Below are positions 1 through 4,430 of a stretch of 5,666 bases of DNA, piece after piece. This stretch comes from Desulfurococcales archaeon (GTDB lineage Archaea > Thermoproteota > Thermoprotei_A > Sulfolobales > Desulfurococcaceae), in contig JAMOPC010000498.1 in assembly GCA_027064845.1 (NCBI GenBank), positions 1 through 5,666 of the forward strand, given 5' to 3'. The notes under the pieces were generated by a model. It was not told where the DNA came from and searched no databases. It saw only the letters and a program-made list of their open reading frames with translations. Each line of letters opens with the position of its first letter. Position 1 is the stretch's first letter. Both the position numbers and the translations under genes were made by a program.

Positions 1-2
1 TA

Positions 3-98
3 GCAAGACAAAACAAGGTATACTCACCAAAAACAACAAGACACATCCTACCATACATACCAGCAAAAACAAACACACCACTAGAAAAACTCAAATAA
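3..98 (+). CDS. Possible C-terminal end of an upstream gene (partial)
   Basis: Frame 3 is open from the window edge to a TAA at 96-98 and encodes 31 residues, including KVYSPKTTRHILPYIPAKTN. Its residues look like ordinary basic archaeal protein, and a T/C-rich tract follows the stop directly, as expected at a gene end. Frame 2 is also open through this A/C-rich stretch, so the frame choice is tentative. I do not recognise the family and too little is visible to assign a function. Confidence 0.3.
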   Translation, partial: ARQNKVYSPKTTRHILPYIPAKTNTPLEKLK

Positions 99-139
99 TT
101 TTTATTATCTCTTCCCTTCCTCTCCTCCCCTCTTATATT
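98..139 (+). terminator. Pyrimidine-rich tract, possible archaeal terminator
   Basis: A run of T and C, including ATTTTTATTAT at 98-108 and then almost pure pyrimidine to 134, follows the putative upstream stop codon and precedes the tRNA promoter. Archaeal transcription commonly ends in T-rich tracts without a hairpin. The assignment rests only on composition and position. Confidence 0.3.
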
Positions 140-159
140 ATGCTCACCCTATGCAAAGA

Positions 160-173
160 GAAATCATTATAAG
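160..173 (+). promoter_or_regulatory. TATA/BRE promoter of the initiator tRNA gene
   Basis: A purine BRE-like stretch (GAAA at 160-163) is followed by TTATAAG at 167-173. The centre lies 26-29 nt before 196-199, so the transcript would begin at or near G199. That leaves a leader of about 13 nt before the mature tRNA end at 212. The leader would start with GGCGGGG, the 5' strand of the outer helix described separately. Confidence 0.5.
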
Positions 174-197
174 TCCCAAAAACACTCAAGAAAATAA

Positions 198-206
198 TGG
201 CGGGGC
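198..206 (+). repeat. 5' arm of a 9-bp inverted repeat enclosing the tRNA gene
   Basis: TGGCGGGGC is the exact reverse complement of GCCCCGCCA at 1619-1627. It imitates the tRNA acceptor strand AGCGGGG that begins 13 nt later at 212 and lies at the predicted transcript 5' end. In the precursor it could form a second helix outside the acceptor stem. Confidence 0.6.
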
Positions 207-312
207 AAAACAGCGGGGTAGGGCAGCCAGGTAGCCCGCGGGGCTCATAGGAGCCCTGGGTGGCCCGGCCCTATCCTGTTTATTAATAATTAATGGTCGG
301 TTCTTGGTTCAC

Positions 313-320
313 TTTATAAT
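313..320 (+). promoter_or_regulatory. TATA box inside intron 1 for the endonuclease gene
   Basis: TTTATAAT is centred about 27 nt before the ATG at 344. This is the spacing expected if transcription starts at the start codon and gives a leaderless mRNA. It would let the endonuclease be expressed independently of the tRNA transcript. It is a motif call only. Confidence 0.4.
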
Positions 321-343
321 TCTCACATAATATTTTGGTAAAT

Positions 344-1411
344 ATGAAAGCGGATAAGGAAGCTAAAATCGTTAATGTGAGAAACTTAAATGAGATCGAT
401 AAGATCTTATTATCCTTGAATAAATCCAGCCAAAATTATAGGAAACTTATTCTTCACGGGTCAGATAATATTGATGAAGAGGAAAGAGATCCTATTTTGT
501 GGAAAACAATAGGTCTTGTATTAACTGATGGTAATTTCAGTAATTTGATTAGTGGGTCTGTTTCAATTTACTTTGGAGGGCTAACCTATTATACAGCTGT
601 AGCTGTTGTCAAGACATTAATTCAATTGGCAAAGTACCTTACAATAACTTTATATGGAAAAGGAAAGACGTATTACAATGTCTATGTACATTCAATGAAT
701 GATTCAAACAAATTAAAACATAGAATTGCTTCTTTGCTGATTAAACTAGATAAATCAGCATCTGAGACTCTTTCTGGTTTACAAATGAACGAACTGGCTG
801 CTCTTTTAGCGGGCATTATAGATGGTGACGGCTATATTGGGAAACCATCTTCATATCTTTCAATATCTTTCAACCTAGATAACAGAAAAGGAAAAATCAT
901 CCATAGGATAATTTCTCATCTAGAAAAGACGGGGTATATAACTATCAACAATTATTATCATAAACCTAAATATGAGGCTATCTTTAGGTTTACGAACGTC
1001 CAGTTTATGAATCAATGCATTAAATACGTATATCATCCTAAAAGAAAAGAAAGAATGAAAAAATATGCTAAGAACTATTTACGTAATTACATTTGTCCAT
1101 TTTCAACATTAGAATTAGAACAAATATTACGTGAAACATCATCTGCATACATAGATCATAGGAAAGCACCGCGAAGGAGCAAAGTCTTAGTCCTATACAT
1201 TAAACCTTCTAATTTTGAAAAAATAGCTTATATCTGGGAGTCCGAACGGTCTGGGTATAAACCAGTTCCAATACACAACAAAAATCGAATAATAATAAAA
1301 ATAACCGAAAAATGTAAAGAAAACCTCTACCAGCTTTTAGACAAAGGTACTTACAACATTAAGGATGAGATCATTAAGATAATCAAAAACTTCCTTGAAA
1401 CCATCACTTAA
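344..1411 (+). CDS. LAGLIDADG homing endonuclease encoded in the tRNA intron
   Basis: The product has 355 residues from ATG 344, or 358 from an in-frame TTG at 335. Numbered from the TTG start, the first LAGLIDADG helix is WKTIGLVLTDGN (56-67, acidic D65) and the second is LAALLAGIIDGDGY (154-167, acidic D165). Both metal-binding aspartates are intact, so the protein can be a monomeric two-motif DNA endonuclease. About 190 residues follow the second motif, long for this family, and may include a DNA-binding extension rich in Lys, Arg and Tyr. Such enzymes cleave intronless alleles and drive intron spread; the expected target is the anticodon region of an uninterrupted initiator tRNA gene. ATG 344 is chosen because it matches a leaderless start from the TATA box at 313-320. 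The frame is intact, unlike the second endonuclease at 1634-2505, which suggests recent or ongoing activity. A maturase role is possible but not shown. Confidence 0.88.
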   Translation: MKADKEAKIVNVRNLNEIDKILLSLNKSSQNYRKLILHGSDNIDEEERDPILWKTIGLVLTDGNFSNLISGSVSIYFGGLTYYTAVAVVKTLIQLAKYLTITLYGKGKTYYNVYVHSMNDSNKLKHRIASLLIKLDKSASETLSGLQMNELAALLAGIIDGDGYIGKPSSYLSISFNLDNRKGKIIHRIISHLEKTGYITINNYYHKPKYEAIFRFTNVQFMNQCIKYVYHPKRKERMKKYAKNYLRNYICPFSTLELEQILRETSSAYIDHRKAPRRSKVLVLYIKPSNFEKIAYIWESERSGYKPVPIHNKNRIIIKITEKCKENLYQLLDKGTYNIKDEIIKIIKNFLETIT

Positions 1412-1518
1412 TTAACGCTTAAAATAAATGTATTGCTAGATAAACACAAAGATAAAGTATTTAAGCCAGCTAAAAAACTATAAAACAAACAGGGCCGGGC
1501 CACCCACCTCGGGGATAC

Positions 1519-1541
1519 ATACCCATATGGGGTTAATCCAT
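1519..1541 (+). other. Intron 2 of tRNA-Met(i), 23 nt, position 39/40
   Basis: A textbook BHB is visible. The outer helix ACCTCGG (1506-1512) pairs with CCGAGGT (1543-1549). The four-base central helix GGAT (1513-1516) pairs with ATCC (1536-1539). The bulges are three bases each, AC^A (1517-1519) and AT^C (1540-1542). An inner TACCC/GGG-T-TA hairpin (1520-1535) closes it. The outer and central helices use the 3' end of intron 1, so this intron should be removed first. Removal places C1518 next to C1542 and restores the CCCCG strand of the anticodon stem. Confidence 0.7.
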
Positions 1542-1566
1542 CCCGAGGTCGGTGGTTCAAATCCAC

Positions 1567-1595
1567 AAGCCGTGCCGTGTGGTGCGGCTGGGGAG
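1567..1595 (+). other. Intron 3 of tRNA-Met(i), 29 nt, position 64/65 in the T-stem
   Basis: The T-stem strand CCAC (1563-1566) breaks off and resumes with C1596 followed by the acceptor strand. Between them lies a hairpin of nine pairs, including two G-U (1568-1576 with 1581-1589, loop GTGT). The central helix is TCC (1562-1564) with GGG (1590-1592), plus an A-G mismatch. The bulges AC^A (1565-1567) and AG^C (1594-1596) give a relaxed BHB without an outer helix. Only these boundaries restore the GGTGG/CCACC stem. Confidence 0.75.
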
Positions 1596-1607
1596 CCCCC
1601 GCTACCA

Positions 1608-1630
1608 CCCCGAGTGGGGCCCCGCCACCA
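1608..1630 (+). repeat. Hairpin plus 3' arm of the outer acceptor-like helix, ending in ACCA
   Basis: Right after the tRNA CCA comes a hairpin CCCC-GAGT-GGGG (1608-1619), followed by CCCCGCCACCA (1620-1630). The latter differs at one base from the real tRNA 3' end CCCCGCTACCA (1597-1607). GCCCCGCCA (1619-1627) pairs perfectly with 198-206. It may be a precursor-stabilising stem, a 3' end or terminator structure, or a partial duplication of the tRNA end left by integration at this site. Confidence 0.5.
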
Positions 1631-1633
1631 TTT

Positions 1634-2505
1634 CTACTTGTTGAAGCATTTGTATAGTTTATCTAGGGTTGTTATACGGGTTTCTTTGGTATAGTTTTCT
1701 GCTTTTGTCTCGGTTTGGATTTGTCTTAGTGTTTTGAGGTATGATCTAAATTCTTTCTTTTGTTATTGATTCTTTGGATAGTTTTATGAGTAGTGTCAGT
1801 TCTAGTCTTCGGATAATATGATTTGTGTATGGCAGAATTATTTTGGCTAATCGTGTTGTTGCTTTTTTATTTGTTGTATAGATTTGCCATGTCATTGTTT
1901 TATTTATGGTTATTCCCGAACTTAGTCTTGATCTATGAGGCTTTATTTTTGTCGGGTTCTTGCTTGTCGAAATCCCTAATGAAGACGTCATATATTTTGA
2001 TATAGTTCTTAGCAGTTCGTATTCTTTAGAAATAAACACAATCTTGTAATATAATGTATTGATATTTATACTAACCGATCCATCTGAATCAAATAAGCCG
2101 GCTAGAAGTTTTGGTGTCAATAGTTTGTTTAGGAGGTTTATTCTTTTGTTCTTTTTATATTATGGAGTATTGATAGGTTTGGGTCTAGGGACTTTAGTCT
2201 TACATGATAGTTCAACTTACTATGACCGCTACTACCGCAATGAACATAATAGTAATCGGGTTCAGCTATGGATGAGAGATGTATTAGTACTGATAATATT
2301 GTGCATATTTTTGTGGATTTCACTCCAATATACTAGAAATTCTTTTTGGAATAAGCGTTGGATCCCCGATGATGAATCCATATGCAACATTTTTATCAAT
2401 TATTACTTCTTCATTGTTTTCAAGTATGGGTTTTAGCAAAGGAATACTTAGTGAAAACTCCTTTTGGAAGCATTCTAGGATTTTTGAAAGATCCGTGATT
2501 TTCAA
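1634..2505 (-). pseudogene. Decayed two-motif LAGLIDADG homing endonuclease
   Basis: The minus strand encodes endonuclease sequence in successive frames. Frame 1 runs from a TTG at 2505 to a TGA at 2322-2320 and contains a degenerate first motif, VAYGFIIGDPTLIPKR, where Pro replaces the usual Gly after the acidic Asp. A second frame covers about 2323-2160. A third (about 2160-1757) holds the second motif, LLAGLFDSDGSVSI, and the following strand-rich domain. A last frame shift near 1757 recovers a C-terminal tail containing FRSYLKTLRQIQTETKAE, ending at TAG 1636-1634. The sum is about 285 residues, normal for the family. At least three frame changes mean no full protein is made, unless there is recoding or sequencing error. 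It stops 4 nt from the ACCA element beside the tRNA. Its tail does not resemble that of the intron endonuclease, so it is probably a separate lineage rather than a duplicate. Confidence 0.7.
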
Positions 2506-2624
2506 TTAGAGTACCTTTTCGTTCTTTTCTTATACTTGTTTATGGGTTGCTTTTAAAGTGTGCTCATGATGATTGGTTGTTTATTGTTGTTTTTGTTGTG
2601 TTATTGTTTTTAGTGATTGGTTGC
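2506..2624 (-). other. T/G-rich stretch between two decayed genes
   Basis: No intact gene is visible. Short minus-strand segments still look protein-like (for example NHHEHTLKATHKQV ending near 2528), so this may be more of the decayed regulator or another relic. A 10-bp direct repeat, TGATTGGTTG, occurs at 2570-2579 and 2614-2623. Confidence 0.35.
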
Positions 2625-2889
2625 TTATGCATATGTTGAGTTGTGTTGTTTTGTATTTTTTCTTAGGATTCCTTTTGTTTGGTCTATTTCGATTCCTATT
2701 GTAGTAGTCCGGTTTTTATTAGTATTTTTAGGTGTGCTATTAGGAGTGATTTTGATATTTTAGTTTTTCTCTGAGTTCTTTGCATCTCATTGGTTTTTCT
2801 GTGCATAGAGTTAGTATTTTGAGTCTGGTTGGGTTTGCTAGTGCTTTTAATATTTTTACTAGGTTATCGAGGTTGTTATCTTGGTTCAT
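2625..2889 (-). pseudogene. Decayed ArsR-like winged-helix transcription regulator
   Basis: From an ATG at 2889 the minus strand encodes 49 residues to a TAA at 2742-2740. They include LVKILKALANPTRLKILTLC, a classic N-terminal helix of ArsR-type winged-helix DNA-binding proteins, followed by KPMRCKELREKL. A second frame continues with LIAHLKILIKTGLL, the expected recognition helix and following turn. A third frame continues with IGIEIDQTKGILRK to a TAA at 2627-2625, the expected wing region. The domain is therefore nearly complete but spread over three frames, so it is most likely a dead gene. A 35-codon minus-strand reading frame (2993-2886) ends in an ATGA overlap with its start and may be a fragment of the same operon or a shifted N-terminus. 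The regulated target is not evident. Confidence 0.6.
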
Positions 2890-3002
2890 TGTTTATGGGG
2901 TTCTCTTCGTTGTGTGTTTGGTTGTTTTATTCTTTTTAACTCTTCTAAACAGCGAAGCCTACGAGTATAGATAAAACCAATATTGGATAACATATGCTAT
3001 GT

Positions 3003-3014
3003 TCTACATGTAGA
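3003..3014. promoter_or_regulatory. Palindrome upstream of the toxin-antitoxin operon, possible operator
   Basis: TCTACATGTAGA is a perfect 12-bp palindrome just upstream of the vapBC TATA element, and a partial copy (TAGATATGTAG) overlaps its end. Ribbon-helix-helix VapB proteins, alone or with VapC, often bind palindromes in their own promoters, so autoregulation is plausible. No binding data are implied. Confidence 0.3.
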
Positions 3015-3026
3015 TATGTAGTAATG

Positions 3027-3041
3027 TTTAATATAGTATAT
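3027..3041 (+). promoter_or_regulatory. TATA region of the vapBC operon
   Basis: The stretch TTTAATATAGTATAT offers TATA-like elements centred at about 3032 and 3039. The second is about 27-30 nt before the TTG at 3069, which fits a leaderless or nearly leaderless mRNA. Confidence 0.4.
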
Positions 3042-3068
3042 GTCATAATAATCACTGGGTGTTAAGGT

Positions 3069-3308
3069 TTGGAGTACACAACTATCAGAGTTAGTGTTAT
3101 GGATAAGAAACGGCTTGAACGATTAGCTAGGCTCCTTAAATGTAAAAGCCTTAGTGAAGCTTTAAGGTATGCGTTAAGTGCTGCTGAGCGGGAAATCGAT
3201 AAGGTAAAAGGAGACTTGAACTATGTATTAGCATCCTTAAAATACGCTAAAGATGTGGGAGAGACACAGGCAGAAGACGTTGACAAATACCTCTACGGTG
3301 AGGACTAA
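3069..3308 (+). CDS. vapB: VapB-type ribbon-helix-helix antitoxin
   Basis: This 79-residue protein starts at TTG 3069; a TAA at 3063-3065 closes the frame upstream. The N-terminus has the ribbon-helix-helix layout: a beta strand YTTIRVSV (3-10), helix 1 around KKRLERLARLL (13-23), a KCKSLSE turn (24-30) and helix 2 SEALRYALSAAEREI (29-43). This dimeric fold binds operator DNA. The acidic C-terminal tail (about 60-79) is the part of such antitoxins that usually blocks the toxin active site. The gene ends 1 nt before the PIN-domain gene, so the two are almost certainly co-transcribed and co-translated. It would neutralise the toxin and repress its own operon, perhaps through the upstream palindrome. 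Confidence 0.8.
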   Translation: MEYTTIRVSVMDKKRLERLARLLKCKSLSEALRYALSAAEREIDKVKGDLNYVLASLKYAKDVGETQAEDVDKYLYGED

Positions 3309-3309
3309 T

Positions 3310-3801
3310 ATGACGGTCTTAGTTGATACTGGAGTTTTCTTTGCATTCTACAGCCTAAGAGACAAACACCACCTTGACTCCCTAGGACTCATAATACATC
3401 TTGTTAAGGGTAAATGGGGTAAACCCTTCATAACAAACCACATTCTAGATGAAACACTTAACATACTAAAATATAGAATAGCCCCTGAAACATCAAAAGC
3501 ATTCATAAAAACCTTCCTCAATAAAGGGATCGTTGAAATACTATACACAGATACCGAATTAGAGACTAAAGCTCTAGAAATTTATAGGAAGAATCTAAGA
3601 AGAAAGGGATTCAGTTATACCGATGCTATAACAGTAGCTATCATGAAAGAATTCATGATAGATTACCTACTATCATATGACACAAGATCTTTCCAAGGAC
3701 TAGTAGATAATATTATAGGTCTAAACTATTGGCAAATGTTACCTATTACTGAAAAAGAACAAATACTGAGGCTAGCAAGAGAACATAGAACACGTATCTA
3801 A
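3310..3801 (+). CDS. vapC: VapC-type PIN-domain ribonuclease toxin
   Basis: The 163-residue product begins at ATG 3310, one base after the antitoxin stop. The frame is open further upstream, but that part overlaps the antitoxin and is not needed. It is a complete PIN domain: D6 in LVDTGVFFAFY, E48 in LDETLNIL, D105 in FSYTDAITVAIM and D124 in LLSYDTRSF give the four acidic residues that bind Mg2+/Mn2+. VapC toxins cleave RNA, commonly tRNA (initiator tRNA in some bacteria) or rRNA, and stop translation until the antitoxin recovers. The length is a little above the usual 130-150 residues but fits archaeal members. All key residues are present, so it should be active. The target RNA cannot be read from the sequence. 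Confidence 0.85.
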   Translation: MTVLVDTGVFFAFYSLRDKHHLDSLGLIIHLVKGKWGKPFITNHILDETLNILKYRIAPETSKAFIKTFLNKGIVEILYTDTELETKALEIYRKNLRRKGFSYTDAITVAIMKEFMIDYLLSYDTRSFQGLVDNIIGLNYWQMLPITEKEQILRLAREHRTRI

Positions 3802-3839
3802 CCAATACAGTCCTCTCCCAAGAGTTCACAATGCTGATT

Positions 3840-4193
3840 TTATCTCAATGTTCCAGATACAATTCCTGGAACTAGTGTTAAATTGCTCATTAGAAATTTA
3901 TATACTACATACATACCGTGTTTGAATAACTTAATATGATTAGTTAATGATAATAGGAGTAGTGTTGAGAGAATATAGAGTTTTATGGGTTCGTTTATGA
4001 ATGGTATATGGTCTAGGACTTTGTTTTCTACTAGTATGTATTCTCTGGTAAGCTTGCCGTGGACGAGGAAGTTCCTTAGATCTCTTAGTCTTAGAGGTTC
4101 TTTCTCGACTATGTTGAGAAGAGAATTAATGTTATCAATGTTTTTCAAACCATTGTAGAGCTCTTCAAGTATACTACAGTCAACACTATCCAT
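3840..4193 (-). CDS. HEPN-like protein, C-terminal part (possibly truncated gene)
   Basis: This 117-residue frame begins at ATG 4193. Residues 36-46, LRDLRNFLVHG, carry the R-N-x3-H signature (R40, N41, H45) of HEPN ribonuclease domains, placed between predicted helices. The same frame stays open upstream to a stop at 4295-4293. It gives convincing helical sequence there (for example VSEVVKKFRGEVKAVLRK) but no ATG, GTG or TTG. So either an unusual start is used or the N-terminal part was lost. A TATA-like ATTTAAAG lies just beyond, at about 4304-4311 on this strand. Candidates are the C-terminus of a Csx1/Csm6-like CARF-HEPN RNase of type III CRISPR systems or a small HEPN toxin. No CARF domain, nucleotidyltransferase partner or CRISPR array is visible, so the assignment stops at HEPN-like. 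It is convergent with vapC, 38 nt apart. Confidence 0.5.
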   Translation of the reverse strand: MDSVDCSILEELYNGLKNIDNINSLLNIVEKEPLRLRDLRNFLVHGKLTREYILVENKVLDHIPFINEPIKLYILSTLLLLSLTNHIKLFKHGMYVVYKFLMSNLTLVPGIVSGTLR

Positions 4194-4335
4194 ACTCTTA
4201 CACTTCCTTAAAACGGCCTTAACCTCGCCTCTAAACTTCTTTACAACCTCTGAGACTATTCGCTCGTTTGAGTACTTAGATTGTTTTGGAAACTATAGAA
4301 GCCTTTAAATATCTTAGGATTAAAATATCTAACCC

Positions 4336-4430
4336 GAGATGTGGGGCTCCGTGGTTATGTGGTAGCCCCGAAAGCCCCAACCAGATGCAAACCCAAGAAG
4401 GGATGAAGGGGAAGCCCGTGCAGGTCACCA
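4336..4430 (+). mobile_element. GC-rich structured island, possible 3' relic of an IS200/IS605-type TnpB element
   Basis: In an AT-rich region, 4336-4430 is strikingly GC-rich and folds: GGGGCT (4343-4348) pairs with AGCCCC (4364-4369), followed by AAAGCCCC and later GGGATGAAGGGGAAGCCC. One plus frame reads GLRGYVVAPKAPTRCKPKKG then a stop, followed by GSP; this resembles from memory the C-terminal tails and 3' ends of archaeal TnpB genes, where a guide RNA scaffold overlaps the end of the gene. No TnpB catalytic or zinc-finger sequence precedes it. It could instead be a structured non-coding RNA, since TTTAAATAT at 4304-4312 is well placed as its TATA box. Confidence 0.35.

Larger units (their letters stand above)
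250..1516 (+). other. Intron 1 of tRNA-Met(i), position 37/38, carrying an endonuclease gene
   Basis: This 1267-nt intron sits at the canonical archaeal site just 3' of the anticodon. A BHB can be drawn. The outer helix is the anticodon stem. The central helix is CTCA (244-247) against GGGG (1511-1514), with one G-U and one A-G mismatch. The three-base bulges are TA^G (248-250) and AT^A (1515-1517). The intron side is GAG (251-253) with CTC (1508-1510). A perfect 15-bp helix (258-272 with 1491-1505) then closes the intron at the base of the open reading frame, leaving the gene in the distal loop. Splicing would use the archaeal tRNA endonuclease and RtcB ligase; no group I intron core was seen. 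Confidence 0.75.
212..1607 (+). tRNA. Initiator tRNA-Met (CAU) with three introns and encoded CCA
   Basis: Exons at 212-249, 1517-1518, 1542-1566 and 1596-1607 join to 77 nt that fit every arm. The acceptor AGCGGGG (212-218) pairs with CCCCGCT (1597-1603). The D-stem is GGGC/GCCC (221-224/234-237). The anticodon stem CGGGG (239-243) pairs with C1518 plus CCCG (1542-1545), with loop CTCATAA and anticodon CAT at 246-248. The variable loop is AGGTC; the T-stem GGTGG (1551-1555) pairs with CCAC (1563-1566) plus C1596, around the loop TTCAAAT. A73 and an encoded CCA end at 1607. The A1:U72 pair and three consecutive G:C pairs (29-31:39-41) mark the initiator species, which carries methionine to the ribosomal P site. 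Introns lie at 37/38, 39/40 and 64/65. A single-intron reading would give a G31:U39 wobble and no good BHB, so I prefer the split model. Confidence 0.88.

Noticed and set aside
1..179. Frame 2, open to a TAA at about 179
   Set aside because: It runs through the T/C-rich tract and the tRNA promoter and has no start or family feature; frame 3 ending at 98 is more plausible.
250..1516. Group I or group II intron
   Set aside because: Intron ends match an archaeal BHB at 37/38, and no conserved group I pairing core or group II domain V-like hairpin was noticed.
250..1539. A single-intron model for the anticodon region (exon resuming at A1540-T1541)
   Set aside because: It gives the same length but a G31:U39 wobble in a stem that is three G:C pairs in initiators, and CTCA does not pair with 1534-1537, so no BHB forms. 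The two-intron model satisfies both.
1408..1608. Minus-strand open frame of 66 codons
   Set aside because: It lies across the tRNA exons and intron ends; its composition is an artefact of the structured RNA.
2059..2436. Plus-strand 125-codon frame rich in Phe, Leu and Tyr, looking like a membrane protein
   Set aside because: It is the complement of the decayed LAGLIDADG gene, whose motifs on the minus strand are specific. The same applies to 1823-2005.
2780..2974. Plus-strand 64-codon hydrophobic frame
   Set aside because: It mirrors the A/C-rich minus-strand regulator relic; T/G-rich sequence gives Val/Leu/Phe-rich shadows.
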